DNA of 64,000 nucleotides from Trissonchulus latispiculum. Lineage: Eukaryota; Nematoda; Enoplea; Enoplida; Ironidae. Positions 22,533 through 35,370 of the stretch are shown in pieces. The notes below the pieces were generated by a model. That model did no database searches. It saw only the letters and a program-made list of their open reading frames with translations, and was not told the origin of the DNA. The stretch lies in NCBI GenBank assembly GCA_030248195.1, contig JASAND010022292.1, positions 19,078 to 83,077 of the forward strand. The letters run 5' to 3'. Position 1 is the stretch's first letter, and each line of letters opens with the position of its first letter. The position numbers and the translations under genes are program-made.

Positions 22533-25500
22533 ATAATTACACATCCACAACGTCAACTTTTACAACCACAACAACCACAAGCACAGCCACTACGACCACG
22601 TCAACCAGTACTACAACCCAAACAACAACAAGCACAACCACTACGACAACGTCAACCAGTACTACAACCCAAACAACCACAAGCACAACTACTGCGACCA
22701 CGTCAACCAGTACTACAACCCAAACAACAACAAGCACAATCACTACGACCACGTCAACCAACACTACAACCCAAACAACAACAAGCACAACCACTACGAC
22801 AACGTCAACCAGTACTACAACCCAAACAACCATAAGCACAACTACTGCGACCAGGTCAACCCAAACAACCACAAGCACAACCACAACCACTACGACCACG
22901 CCAATCAGTACTACAACCCAAACAAGCACAAGCACAACCACTACGATCACGTCAACCAGTACTACAACCCAAACAACAACAAGCACAACCACTACGACAA
23001 CGTCAACCAGTACTACAACCCAAACAACAACAAGCACAACCACTACGACAACGTCAAACAGTACTACAGGAAAAACAACCACAAGCACAACCACTACGAC
23101 CACGTCAACCAGTACAACAACTCTAACAACCACAAGCACAACCACAACCACTACGACCACGTCAACCAGTACTACAACCCAAACAACCACAAGCACAACC
23201 ACAACGACCACGTCAACCAGTACTACAACTCTAACAACCACAAGCACAACCACAACCACTACGACCACGTCAAACAGTACTACAACGCAAACAACCACAA
23301 GCACAACTACTGCGACCACGTCAACCAGTACTACAACCCAAACAACCACAAGCACAACCACTACGACAACATCAACCACTACTACAAGAAAAACCACCAC
23401 AAGCACAACTACTGCGACCACGTCAACCAGTACTACAACCCAAACAACCACAAGCACAACCACTACGACAACATCAACCACTACTACAAGAAAAACCACC
23501 ACAAGCACAACTACTGCGACCACGTCAACCAGTACTACAGGAAAAACAACCACAATCACAACCACTAAGACCACGTCAACCAGTACTACAACTCTAACAA
23601 CCACAAGCACAGCCACAACCACTACGACCACGTCAACCAGTACGACAGCCCAAACAGCCACAAGCACAACCACTTCGACCACGTCAATCAGTACTACAAC
23701 CCAAACAACCACAAGCACAACTACTACTGAGACCATGTCATTCAGTACTTCAAGCCAAACTACAAGCACTATCACTGAGACCACGTCAACAAGTACTACA
23801 AACCAAGCAACTGCAAGCGCAACCACTAAGACCACGTCACCCAGTACTTCAACCCAAACAACAAGCACAACTACTGCGACCACGTCAACCAGTATTACAA
23901 CCCAAACAACCACAAGCAGAATCACTTCGACCACGTCAATCAGTACTACAACCCAAACAACCACAAGCACAACCACTACGACCACGTCAACCAGTACTAC
24001 GACCCAAGCAACCACAAGCACAACTACTGCGACCACGTCAACCCAAACAACCACAAGCACAACCACAACCACTACGACCACGCCAATCAGTACTACAACC
24101 CAAACAAGCACAAGCACAACCACTTCGACCACGTCAATCAGTACATCAACCCAAACAGCCACAAGCACAACTACTATTGAGACCACGTCAACAAGTACTA
24201 CAACCCAAGCAACTGCAAGCGCAACCACTAAGACCACGTCACCCAGTACTTCAACCCAAACAACAAGCACTATCGCTGCGACCACGTCAATAAGTACTAT
24301 AACCCAAACAACTACGATCACTACCACTTTGATGACCCAAACCACTGACACCGCGACCACAACAACAACAACTACCGCTTTCCAAAGTACTTCCGCCGCT
24401 CCCGCAACAACAGCAACAACAACAAGCACTACGAAAAAAACCACATTACCCAGCACTTCAACCGAAATAACAACCACTACCAGTGAGACCACGTCAACAA
24501 GTACTACAACCCAAACAACTATGAGCACTACCACTAAGACCACGTTAACTAATACTGCAACCCAAACAATCACTGTCACTGCGACCACAACAACAACAAC
24601 AACCGCTGTGGCTGTCCAAAGTACTTCTGCCGCTCCCGCAACAACCACAACGACCATCAGCACTTCCACGTCATTCATTACTACAACCCAGGCAACTACA
24701 AGCTTTAATGCTGAGACCATGTCGACAAGTACGACAACCCAAGCAGCTACAACTACTACCATTAAGACCACATCACCCAGTACTTCAAGCCAAACAACAA
24801 ACACCATCGCTGAGAACGTGCCGCCCATTACTTCAACCCATAGAACAAGCACTACCGCTGAAACCACGTCAACAAGTACTACAGCACAAGCAACTACAAG
24901 CACTACCACTAAAACCACATCAATCATTACTACAACTCAAGCAACTACAAGAACTGCTAGTAAGACCACATCACCCAGTACTTCAAGCCAAACATCAAGC
25001 ACTATCGCTGAGACCACGTCACCCAGTACTTCAACACAAACAACAAGCACTATCGCTGAGAACATGCCACCCATTACTTCAACCCAAACACCAAGCACTA
25101 CCGCTGAAACCACGTCACCCAGTACTTCAACTCAAATAACAGGTACTATCACTGAGAACATGCCACCCATTACTTCAACTCAAACAACAAGCACTACCGC
25201 TGAGACCACGTCGACAAGTACTACAACCCAGACAACTAAAAGTACTACCATTAAGAACACGTCACCCAGTACTTCCAGCCAAACAACAAGCACTATCGCT
25301 GAGAACATGCCACCCATTACTTCAACCCAAACACCAAGCAGTACCGCTGAAACCACGTCACCCAGTACTTCAACTCAAATAACAAGCACTATCACTGAGA
25401 ACATGCCACCCATTACTTCAACTCAAACAACAAGCACTACCGCTGAGACCACGTCAACAAGTACCGCAACCCAAGCAACTACAAGCACTACCACTAAGAC

Positions 25501-27845
25501 TACGTCACCCAGTACTACAACCCAAGCAACTACAAGTACTACCACTAAGACCACGTCACCCAGTATTTCAAGCCAAACAACCACTGTCGCCGCGACTACA
25601 ACAACAACAACGACAACTATCGCTGTTCAAAGTACTTCTGCAGTCCCTGCAACAACCACAACACCCACTACCACAAAGACTTCGTCAAGCAGTATTTCTA
25701 CCCAGTTAAATAGGGCTATCACAACCACAACAGCAGCTGTAGCTGTCAAAACTACTTCCGCAATACCTGCAATATTTAGAACAATCATAAGCAGTACCAC
25801 TAAGACCATGTCAACCAGTGCTACAACACAAATGACCTCTGTCAGGACGCCCACAACCACATCTGCCGATGTCCAAAGCAGTTCCACAGCAACCACAACA
25901 GCCACAAACACTACCGCTAGGACCATGTCAACCACTGCTTCAGCCCAGGTAACCAGTGTTGCCAGAACAACAACAACAACAACGACCGCTGTCCAAATTT
26001 CTTCCACAGTCCCCGCAACAACACTCATCACTTCAAAAATAACTTTTAAAGCAACCATCACCACTACTACAGCTACACCAACAGTCCGTATGATAAGGAC
26101 ACCTACCACCACTGCCACTTCAAAGACTTCCACATTCACAACCAAGGCGGCCACAAGCCCTACCTCTATAACCACGTCAATCAGAGCAATAGCCACAGCC
26201 ACAAAAATAACATCTACCACAGTCATCGTCTCCATTACCTCGACAGCCGCGATCCCTACAATAACAATGACGGACACTATCACTTCTATTGTGTTCACGT
26301 TTACAGCGGAGACTGCGTCAACCACTACTTCAGTGCGAACAATCCCAGTATCCATGACAACAACAACAAAAACAAAAATCGCTGTCCAAAGTAGTTCCGC
26401 TATCCCTAAAACAACCACAACAGCAAGCGCTACCGCTAATACCACGTCAAGCAATCCTGCAACACAAACAACTACAAGCACTACCCCTAATACCATGTCA
26501 GCCAGTACTCCAACCCAGACAACTGCAAGTACTACTGCTAAGACCACATCAAACAGTACTGAAAACCAAGCAGCCACGTTTGCCACGACCACAACAACAA
26601 CAACTACCGTTGCCCTGAGTACTATCACCGCTTCTGCAACACCCACAATGACTACAACCACTTCCAAGGCATCAACCTTCACCATCGACACACCTACTAT
26701 TGCGAAGACCACGCTAACCACTAGTGCAACAAGAGTAACCACTGCAAGGACTTCGACGACCACATTCGCCAGGAAATTAACTATTGAAATCAAATCCATA
26801 ACTACCGTCACAGCCAACACCAATACTGTAGATTCAGACCAGACAAGCAAGCCCGCTGCTGCTGCAATTACACACAATCCCAATACTTCCGTCATAATCG
26901 CGTCAATGACTAGTACCGTGAAAACAACAGATACCAGAGTTCTCATCATCACTACAAGAACAACAGCCACTGCAGCCACTATGCCTGCTACAGCTGTAGG
27001 CAAAGCCATGAAAACAGGAACCTCTCTAGTAATCAGCTCGTCATCTCCATTAAAATTTGCAGCCACAACGATTTCGACGCTATGGAGAGCAAATGCTGCA
27101 ACTGTAATTTCATCAAAAACAACCAGAATCTCGATATCTAACGTGATCACATCAGTTAAACGTAGCACACCTACAACATTGCCTATGCTTAAAACTTCTG
27201 CAGTGTCTGTTACAACTACAACTGTTACCCTAAAACTGACTGCTATGTTAGAAGCTATAATGAATGCTCCTGTATACAAAGTATTAACAGAGACAGTCAT
27301 ATTGACTCCAGTAACCTCAATGCAAGCTACGATCTTCAAAACGTCTTTGTTCCCAACAAAATCTACAACAATAATGACAGATTCCACTAGCTCAGACACT
27401 AACAGAACATCTACCACCAAATCAATAACATTAGTTTCGTACTGGGCAGCAACAAAAATGATGCCTGTTGGAACTAAAATGCTTACTGAAACTAACACAC
27501 AAATATTAACAGAGAAATCAAGAACAATCGAAGTAGTTAATGCTTTAACAGAATCGTTAAAGGCAGCAATTGCCGGACAAGAATTGATAACGATGTTCAA
27601 GTCATCCCAATTATTTCCACTAACACCGACATTTCAGTCGAAAATGAAGCCCCTGTCTTCGCCAATGATGCCACTATCATTTTCAATATCACTTCCGCCC
27701 TTCCTTGCCTCTCCGCTATCATTAACAGCACATAATAGAGAAACTATCTTTTCTGCAGCAGATACCAGTAGTCACAATGAGTATGACCTAGATAACTCAC
27801 CTGAAATGATATATTCATTATGGAAATATCTTACTCAACCCAATG
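22533..27845 (+). CDS. channel gene A exon: giant Thr/Ser mucin-like domain
   Basis: Acceptor TTCAG before 22533 and donor AATG|GTAAGT after 27845; phase 1 on both sides. The frame is open throughout (checked codon by codon from 22535 to 23735) and encodes about 1771 residues dominated by Thr, with Ser, Ala and Gln. The first kilobase is 17-residue units of type TTTSTTTTTTSTSTTTQ. Later units are 16 residues with IAENMPPITSTQ. The last ~350 residues are less repetitive, ending EMIYSLWKYLTQPN. Such Thr/Ser tracts are expected to be densely O-glycosylated, giving a stiff extended stalk. Gene B has a Ser-rich counterpart ending with a similar AMSNTT sequence. Long reverse-strand frames here are low-complexity shadows. 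Confidence 0.8.
22541..23760. repeat. 51-bp coding tandem repeat
   Basis: Units of 51 bp (17 codons) based on ACAACCACAAGCACAACCAC and CGTCAACCAGTACTACAACC repeat with point changes and in-frame deletions. All unit lengths are multiples of three, so the reading frame is preserved. Less regular 48- to 60-bp units continue to about 25600. This is a likely length-polymorphic coding minisatellite. Confidence 0.85.
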
Positions 27846-27954
27846 GTAAGTCTCCTTCAAGTAAGTATTTTGATGAACTATTGTTGCACTATTGTATCTG
27901 CACTGTGCAAACAACGGTATTATATATTGTAACAATTATATCCGATAATTTCAG

Positions 27955-28129
27955 GTTGGATGGAAGGGGCATCACAAGAAAATCAACTCTCCGTTTCTGC
28001 GGTTACAAAGGAACTGATTTCTCTTTTGTCTGGGACATTGTCAATGGCAGAATTAATACAAATGGGATATCAGCGTGACGACATGTTTATTCAATGCTCA
28101 TTTGATCGCCATTTGCACGGCTGCTACCA
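27955..28129 (+). CDS. channel gene A exon: start of ENaC extracellular core
   Basis: Acceptor TTTCAG before 27955, donor CA|GTAAGA after 28129; starts phase 1, ends phase 2. Encodes WMEGASQENQLSV, then ELIQMGYQRDDMFIQCSFD and RHLHGCYQ. The pattern G-x-x-x-x-D-M-x-x-x-C-x-F is the first palm/finger cysteine region of the ASC family. Gene B's equivalent (61003-61159) reads ALIQLGYQPDDILIKCSFD. Confidence 0.9.
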
Positions 28130-28373
28130 GTAAGATTCAGAATTCACAAAAACTAAGCAAAAATAGACACGCGAACATTAGTTCAAAAATTAATTGTCTT
28201 TCTAGCTCTCGCGGACCGAAAAACATTGTGCTTTAGTTGGGATTTGAAGACTTCCGGATGAACGCTCTCATCACAGTGGCAGGTGACAATAAGCATTATT
28301 ATGTACGTACACAGTGAAGTGAAACATGCCGTAGCCTGTTTTGCTGCATAAGCTTTCTTAATTGCTGTTTCAG

Positions 28374-28480
28374 AGTGTTTAAGAACCTATTTCACGACAG
28401 CACATACGGAAATTGTTTCACAACGCATAATTCGAGCGATTGGACTACTCTCGTTTCATCCACTTCAGGGGCTGATGCAG
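28374..28480 (+). CDS. channel gene A exon: ENaC YGNC region
   Basis: 107 nt, phase 2 to phase 1, after acceptor TGTTTCAG and before donor GCAG|GTAGTA. Encodes VFKNLFHDSTYGNCFTTHNS and SDWTTLVSSTSGADA. YGNC[FY] with following Asn/Ser is a diagnostic ASC motif. Gene B has an exon of the same length reading LFHDSLSGNCFSTHNSSDW. Confidence 0.92.
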
Positions 28481-28792
28481 GTAGTAACATGACTGTTTAT
28501 GTGCTATTTCATTGCCCGTAACGCTACACTAATATTTTTAACGTGATTCAATTGATTACAACACAGCAAGTACATTGCATTGCAAGCAGCAAACATGCCT
28601 TAAATATAGCAAATAGATATTATTCTGTTATTCTGTAGAAATTTGCAAGGAAAATCGTCCATGTGATTTAGATTAAATTAAATAATAAATAGAAACAGCT
28701 ACCGTCCAGAGCGAAACTATAGTCCAGCTTAACGTAGGCGCTGGTGCAGGTAAGTAATCTATTTCTACTTATTCTATATATATATATATATC

Positions 28793-28844
<52 letters not shown>

Positions 28845-28924
28845 TATATATATATATATATATCGTGACTTACTGCTGTATGAGGTCCTAATTCCGAGAT
28901 AGACTGCTCTGTGGGGCCCGAAGT
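28481..28924. other. intron A; TA microsatellites
   Basis: Intronic. A TA-dinucleotide tract with interspersed CG (about 28772-28863) is the only structure noted. Confidence 0.6.
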
Positions 28925-29071
28925 TGTCGTAGCAAGATTGGCAAGATAGTTATCTTGCTAAGACTTTGTCAAGATTGTTGGTAAGATAGTAATCTTACTA
29001 GAATTTAGCAAGACCGTCATCTTACCAGTTTCAGTATGAAAGGTTCTTCAATTTGGAAACAAAGACAGTCA

Positions 29072-29145
<74 letters not shown>

Positions 29146-29730
29146 TTATGCAGTTCAGTGAGTTTAATGCAAGGGGGACTTTCGCAAAAACTGTTAAAAT
29201 AATATTTGTAATGGAACATGCTAAAGTTAGAAATTGAATGGGAAATTAATAAGAATATATTTCAAAGTTAACTGTGAAGAAAATACAATAATTGATAATT
29301 ATTTTCCGACAAGACCAAATCTCATAAATTAGTTTTATATACCCATATATTTAATTTTTCGATCAAATAAGGACGCTTTCAGTTTCATTTCTATAGTCAG
29401 TAATTTTCATAACCATGACGTATATAATATTTGTTACTTAGTTACATTCGCATCGCAATAATGTAATTTCTATGCATTTCTATTAACAATATTATTTCAG
29501 AAATACGCAGCACAAAAGTCAGTTTTAAATTTTTTTGAAAGTTCCTCTTGCATTATACCCAGCAACGAGGTACACTAATGACTTTCTTTGTTTCCAAATT
29601 GAAAACACCTGTCATACCGAAACTGGTAAGATGACTATCTTGCTAGATTACTATCTTGCCAACAATTTTGGTAAGATAGTAATCTTGCTAAATTTTTAGC
29701 AAGATAACTATCTTGCCTATCTTGCTACCT
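28925..29730. mobile_element. foldback element with ~150-bp inverted repeats made of GCAAGATAG units
   Basis: The segment 28927-29070 and the reverse complement of 29577-29730 are the same, with moderate divergence. Each arm contains several short palindromic units such as GCAAGATAGTTATCTTGC, then CCAGTTTC and an AATTTGGAAACAAAGA block. A long TA run (29078-29141) and AT-rich DNA lie between. No transposase frame. The arms read TAGCAAGAT outward at both ends. Class undetermined. Confidence 0.75.
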
Positions 29731-29744
29731 ATATTTAAATGTTC

Positions 29745-30983
29745 ACAGATACAACGGACAACCGTGAAAAATCGATTTGCCTCCTTGTTTGTCAGTAAAA
29801 CCTGCAAATATTTTGCTTATTTTGATGAGCGGCTGCTGACTAAAGGCCATTTTTGTAATTTTGCCATGCCATCTAAATTTCGAATTTTGCTTCTTGACTT
29901 TGTTCCACTTCAGTGATGGGGTACAGACGTGGTACTGTGCTACGTAAGTTCCTACAATTGTTCATAGAGCTCTACAATGTGTATGCAAAAGGCGAAATTG
30001 TGTTTTATTGTCACTGAGCCAATCAGACTGAGGGAAGCGCGAAGTAAGTTTTTTCGTGCTGGAGACCTTATTACTGCGAAGCGGGACGCAATTTTTAAAT
30101 ATGGCATTTTTAGGATCATAATCTAAAGAAGAAGAAGAAGCAGAAGAGGAATCCGCGTCCGGTTGGAGATCTCCTTCTTGCTGTGGTCGATGCTGTTGGA
30201 CGATTATTCTTCCACGTGCTCCCTGGGGCGTTGACCAGCGTGCCAAAAAGATTCTATTTCCCTGGGGCACCAGCTACACAAGAGGAACTGGTGTCGATCT
30301 TTGTCGCTCAGTTCACGATGTGGCCATGTAGTCATCCTTAATTTGCCCCCGAGCGAAGGGCAGCCATCTGTAGAATCAGCTGGTCAATTCTTGGATCAGA
30401 TGGCGTGGCCTTAGATCCGCCTCAATTCGCTAAGACTGGTGCTGGATTATCTGTGACTACATCAGGGTTCCGAAGATCAGCTCATCTGGCTCTGACCGTG
30501 CTCCAGGAATCTGAAGAAGAAGAAGAAGAAGGATCATAATAAACCTGCTTGCCAAAAATGAGGAAAATCCCAGACCCAGTTCAGAGATACGGCCATGCAA
30601 AGTTTGAAAGATCGTCGATCTTATGCCGAAACAGCGATTAAGTCAAATTTGGACCGCCATAACCAACGAATCGGAAAAGATATTGAGCTGATAGCAAACA
30701 TAGACTAGATACCATTGACATCGTGTTGGCTGTATTTCTTCGATTTCTGTGGTTTTTTTTTCGATTTTTCAACCTCAGCCAAGAGTTTTTATATGTTAAC
30801 CTAGTTTATGTGTGCAAAATATTAGCTCAATATCTTTTCCATTGGTCGGTTGTGACTGTCCCAAATTAGCATAATCGCCGTCTTGGCAAAGTCGACGATT
30901 TTTCAAACTTTGAATGCCATATCTCAGAACTGTGTCTGGGATTTTGCTCATTCTTGGCAAGCACGTCTATTATGATCCTAAAA

Positions 30984-31018
<35 letters not shown>

Positions 31019-31410
31019 GTATATATATATATATTAAAAAATTGCGTCCCGCTTCGCAGTAGTAAGCTCTCTAGCACGAATAAACTTACATCGCATTTCT
31101 TTCGACCTGATGGGCTCAGTGACGATAAAACTACAATTTTTAAAAAATTACATGACAGCTAAGGAGAACGCCCTTTTGCATACACATAGTAGATCTCTAT
31201 GAACAATTTGAGGAACAAAAGTAGCACAGTACCACGTCTATATCTAAAATCGAAAGTCAAGAAGCAAAACTTGCCATTTGGCTGGCATGGCAAAATCTCA
31301 TTAATGGATCTTATTCACCACCAGCGCATCAAAACAAGCTGATATTTGCAAGTTTTACTGTGTCCAGTAAACCAATCAAGTGACAAAAATGAAGCAAATC
31401 TATTTTTCAA
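29745..31410. repeat. large inverted repeat (two divergent copies of one dispersed element)
   Basis: The left arm (29745-30735) and the reverse complement of the right arm (30740-31410) match over their length. Shared words include AATCCCAGAC, GATATTGAGCT, GAAGCGGGACGCAATTTTT, and GACGTGGTACTGTGCTAC near the edges. The left arm is interrupted at about 30122-30535 by a GAAGAAG-bounded insertion. The right arm carries a TA run (30987-31034). A third, more diverged copy lies at 60190-60920 in gene B. No coding capacity seen. Confidence 0.8.
30122..30535. mobile_element. insertion bounded by GAA repeats, possible SINE
   Basis: About 414 bp absent from the right arm of the inverted repeat, delimited on both sides by runs of GAA (AAGAAGAAGAAG) and with higher GC than its surroundings. 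Size and simple-repeat borders suggest a short retroposon; no tRNA-like head was recognised. Confidence 0.4.
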
Positions 31411-31458
31411 GGTTGTCCGCTAAAACGAGGCAATGTTCGAACTACCCAGAAATTGACT

Positions 31459-31492
31459 TATATATATACATACATATATATATATATAAATA

Positions 31493-31551
<59 letters not shown>

Positions 31552-31556
31552 TATAT
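31459..31556. repeat. TA dinucleotide microsatellite
   Basis: Long TA/CATA run within gene A intron 28481-36463. The open frames across it are Tyr/Ile artefacts. Confidence 0.9.
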
Positions 31557-31740
31557 AAATTGCTAATGCGCAATTTGCTATAAAAGGGCAAGGCTCTGTT
31601 TCCTGTCTTACCAACGCAAAGTCTTTGTGGCAGGAATTTGTAGGTGCACAATGTTTTTCTATCCCCAGTTTTTGGGCAGAATAAAATTATTAATAGAAAC
31701 CCACATAGCATGATTAATGTTGCGATATGTCAAATAGCAA

Positions 31741-32128
31741 AATGTTCCTGGTAAAAGGTAAAGGTAAAGTGATCCCTGGAGAGAACTCCAACCTACCGAA
31801 GGTTATAGGGTGCCGGTGCTTATCTCCGGATTCACAGCCCGAAGCCAGGAGCGACAACTCTAATGTTGACTACATCTGTGGAAGGGGGGCCAGCCCTTCA
31901 GCAGGCATTACACCAGAACACAGACTCCTGTTACCTTCCCACCGCAGTGGTACCCATTTACCGACCAGTTAAGGATAGACAGCTGGGTTGGCTGGAGCCC
32001 ACCGCGAACCGATATGTGCTTAGTCCCTTGCTCAAGGGGATTTGAAGCCTTGTGGCAGCGGGGGTTCGAACCTAGGACCGTAAGATCTTTAGTCGAACAC
32101 CTTACCACCACTCGGCCATTGCGGCACT
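31741..32128 (-). mobile_element. tRNA-derived SINE, second family
   Basis: Reverse strand begins AGTGCCGCAATGGCCGAGTGG, a Ser/Leu-tRNA-like box A, followed about 40 bp later by the box B-like GGTTCGAACCCCC. Then comes a body with CCCCTTGAGCAAGGGAC, a word familiar from invertebrate tRNA-derived SINEs. The other end is uncertain (about 31741, GGTAAAGGTAAAG). The anticodon arm does not pair well, so this is not a functional tRNA. Confidence 0.6.
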
Positions 32129-32439
32129 GGATAATTTATACATGCAAAAGCTTCAAAATGTTTAACTGGGAGAATTCCTAAATATTATAAGCCTCTTCTT
32201 ACGGTGTGCATGTAGCGAGTAAAATGATGTGTGTTTTCGAATCCGAAATTCAATTCCAAATTTTTCGAGTTGGCTTTAATCTGTGTTTGCGGAATCTATT
32301 CTCCAATTCTTTCTTTGTGGCGTGGTCTGCGTCCATTTGTTACTGGTTTCGTCTTGATAGAATAGACGGAAACCAAATATTTTCCCTCATGATTGATTTG
32401 GTGTGCTCAAAGTCGTTGCTTGGCATTGGCACAATAAAT

Positions 32440-33342
32440 CTTACGACAACTTCAAGTACGATTACGATTACGATTTATTATGCCAGCCAACAAACCAACA
32501 GGAAAAAACAAATCTATATTAATTGGCATTTGACAGTTATCAAAGTTAAAGTATAAACAATTAACTATATACTAAATGGGCCGGTAGGGGTCGGGTTGGG
32601 CCGAAGGTTGACTGCTGTTACCCGACCCCCAGGGCAAGCCTGAAACCTTATATTTGCGATACGGTTTTTAAACACATGTAGGGATAACATCATCAGTCAA
32701 ACTATTCCAGTATTTAATGACTCTTTGTGAGAAGAAATGCTTTCTTATCTCCAAACGACTTTGATTCATAAGAGCTTTAACGAGTTGCCTCTCGTCGAAG
32801 AAGTTACGTTTACAGTGAAAAAATCTTCAAAATTTAAGTCAACTAAGCCATGTACTATTTTATAAACCATCACAAGATCACGACGCAACCTTCTTACTTC
32901 CAGTGTTTCTAAATTTAGTAGTTCTAAGTGCTCTGAATAAGTTAAATTTTTAAAACCGAACAAACGTTTGGTAAATCTTCTTTGAACTTTTTTAATTATT
33001 TGATTATCCTTGATCAAATAAGGATTCCAAACTTCACTAGCGCACTCTAATTTTGAGCGAATATAAGTTTCGTATAACTTTACGAAAAAAGGAACAGATT
33101 CAGAGCGACAATTTCTAAAAAACCAGATTAACCGTTTGAAAAGTCGCTTTAGCAATTTTAAGACAATGCGCTAAAGGTTTCATGTTCGACATAACTACAA
33201 TTGCAAGGTCTTTCATCTCAGTCACAGTTTCAATAACATTATTACCAAAATAATACACACTATGCGGATTATTATAACTCAGTTGCATTATACAGGATTT
33301 CTGAAAAGCGATGCCCAATTGATTATTAGCAGCCCATGACAC
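32440..33342 (-). pseudogene. CR1/jockey-like non-LTR retrotransposon, 3' RT fragment
   Basis: Two reverse-strand frames (33342-33115 and 33155-32766), offset by a frameshift, encode the C-terminal RT part: WAANNQLGIAFQKSCIM, VTEMKDLAIVVMSNMKP, LYETYIRSKLECASEVWNPY and IIKKVQRRFTKRLFGF. These follow the usual order of thumb motifs in CR1/jockey-type ORF2. It is 5'-truncated where the next element starts. A repeated GATTACGATTACGATT tail near 32458 marks the 3' end. Confidence 0.8.
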
Positions 33343-33344
33343 AG

Positions 33345-34271
33345 ATATACTTTATACCACGCCTCTGCGTGCATTCAGAGATATATACGCACGCCGTGCG
33401 GGAAGCTCCGAGTGTGTGGCACGAGTGCGCGAAGCGCACGATCTGCACCCCAATCTGTACCATCCGTTGGCTGAGGCAGTTCCTGGCAGACCGGAGGGCT
33501 TGTGCTAAAATCAACTCCTCCAAAAGCAAGCTGAAACCGCTTCAGCTTGGAGTGCCCCAAGGAAGCTGCCTGTCCCCACTGCTCTTTCTAATCTTCATCA
33601 ACGATATTCTGGAAGGCATGCCCAATGGAATACAAGCCTCCCTGTTTGCTGACGACTTGGCCCTGTGGGCGCAGGACACCAGCACAGCAACTGCCGAGTC
33701 CAATCTACAGTCAGCTCTCAACTCACTTCACCAGTGGTCCCAGAAATGGCACATCAACGTGAACGTAGGCAAATGTGAGAGCATGATCTTTACCACCCAC
33801 AACGCCGAAGCCAACCGGAAGCTGAATCTGCGATATGGCAATGACCCTATCCCTTGCAAGAACTCTGTCACCTTCCTGGGAGTCACATTCGATCGGCTGC
33901 TCAACTTTGGACCCCATGTCGCGCAACTGAAGTCAAAATCAATGGCTAGAACCAAGATCCTGTCTGCTCTGGCTGGGAAGAACTGGGGCCTGTCCAAGGA
34001 AGACCTCAGGTCAGTCTACATCACTTTCATCAGATCTGCATTGGAATACTGTGCTGGTGTCTGGGGGCCCATGGCAGCTCCAACCCACCTGTACACGGCA
34101 GAGAAAGTCCAAAATCGGGCTTGCAGGATTATAACTGGCTGCTACAACTCGTCTCCTGTAGAGGCACTTCAGATGGAAGCTGGAGTAATGCCGCTGAAAT
34201 CCCGTGTCCAGTTCTTATCCGCCAAGGCCTACGAAAAAAGCCTACGATCTGAGGTACTGTGCTGTAGCTGA
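33345..34271 (+). pseudogene. non-LTR reverse transcriptase (C-terminal two-thirds)
   Basis: Encodes LGVPQGSCLSPLLFLIFIND (RT domain 4), ASLFADDLALWAQD with the catalytic FADD, KCESMIFTTHN, VTFLGVTFDRLLNFGPHV and ALEYCAGVWGPMA. These motifs are in proper order and spacing. The endonuclease and first RT blocks are missing because of 5' truncation. The frame stops at 34271, whereas the RNase H part reads in another frame, so a frameshift lies near 34204-34270. Confidence 0.88.
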
Positions 34272-35370
34272 ACAGCCGGGGGTCAGACTTAGAACCCTCA
34301 AAAGCCAACCAAACTGGAGAACCGAAGTCAGTAAAACCGTCAATGAAACCTGCCTCCAGCAGTGCGTCCGAGAGCCTCTCTGCCTGCTACCTCCAACTCC
34401 CCCTTGGGAACTGAGACCGGTGGTGGAGACAGACTCCACGTTAGCGAAGAACTGCCAGAAATCACTGCCGCCGGACACAAGAAGAAACATGTGCGCAGAA
34501 GCTATCTCCAGGCTGCCCAGAGCCGATCTGGACATCTGGACGGATGGCTCAGCGGAGTCTGGAACTAGCAAAGGCGGAAGCGGGGTACTCATCGTCGACA
34601 ACCGAAGAGGCAAACGGAACCATCTGGCTTTTGCAGCTGGAAAAGTGTGCTCCAGCTACAGGGCGGAGGTAAATGCCGTGCACCAAGGGCTCAGATGGCT
34701 CCAACGGAACTACATCACTGCTGACTGCAGTCTGATCAGGATCTACACTGACTCACTGTCCCTAGTTGAACGCCTCTCCAATGGGCTTCGCCTCCCAGCC
34801 ACTGACCTGGAGCAGAAACTTTGGCAGCAGCTGCAGCTGTTCGCTCAGGCTGAGATACAGGTCCAGATAATGTGGGTCCCCAGCCACTGTGGCGTGAGAG
34901 GTAATGAGAAAGCCGACAGGATGGCCAGAAATGGTAGCAGAATGGCGCAGGACCTGGTCCCAATCGATCTCCCAACAGCTACTGCTGTCCTGAGGAGGGA
35001 AACGACGTTGGCGTGGCATACTGGACTGAGCCACGACAGATCCAGGACATTATTTAGGGACCGCGGGCCGGTCCCAGCTAACCGCGAAATGGGCATCCCC
35101 AAGGCCCACCGAACTCTACTGTCACAGCTGCGAACTGGTAAATCCCTCCTCCTAGCCCAATACAGGCATACTATTGATCCAGCTGGCTGTCCCTCCCCCC
35201 TTTGCCCTGACTGCCTACAGGAAAAAGAAACGCTCGAGCAGTTGATCTTGAGCTGCCCCAGGAAATCAATAACCCGGCGTACCCACCTCGACTGCTCCCA
35301 AGGCCTGGCCGTCCTGTGGTATGACCCTCCCGGGGTGTTGGACTTCCTCCGGGGTACCGGGCGCCTTTAG
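34204..35370 (+). pseudogene. non-LTR RNase H domain and terminal zinc finger
   Basis: Encodes DIWTDGSAESG (first Asp), SSYRAEVNAVHQGLRWL (Glu), RIYTDSLSLVERL (Asp), MWVPSHCGVRGNEKADRMAR (His and Asp), and then CPSPLCPDCLQEKETLEQLI with LSCPRK as terminal finger. All four RNase H acidic residues are visible. The stop TAG at 35368 precedes a short 3' UTR and the ATG-repeat tail. Confidence 0.88.

Noticed and set aside
22537..24927. 796-codon reverse-strand open frame rich in Val
   Set aside because: It is the antisense shadow of the Thr-repeat exon: ACN codons read in reverse as Val/Leu. The + strand frame is bounded by splice sites and phase-matched to neighbours, so the reverse frame is not called.
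24708..25139. overlapping + strand Leu/Gln/Pro-rich frame
   Set aside because: Out-of-frame reading of the repeat; the gene A frame is supported by splicing.
22541..25600. CRISPR-like array
   Set aside because: Repeats are coding, trinucleotide-phased and degenerate, without unique spacers, in a eukaryotic intron-exon context.
25627..27600. 657-codon reverse-strand open frame
   Set aside because: Same cause, the stop-poor antisense of Thr/Ser/Ala-rich coding sequence. No recognisable domain.
31380..31711. Tyr/Ile-rich open frames on both strands
   Set aside because: Products of TA dinucleotide repeats.
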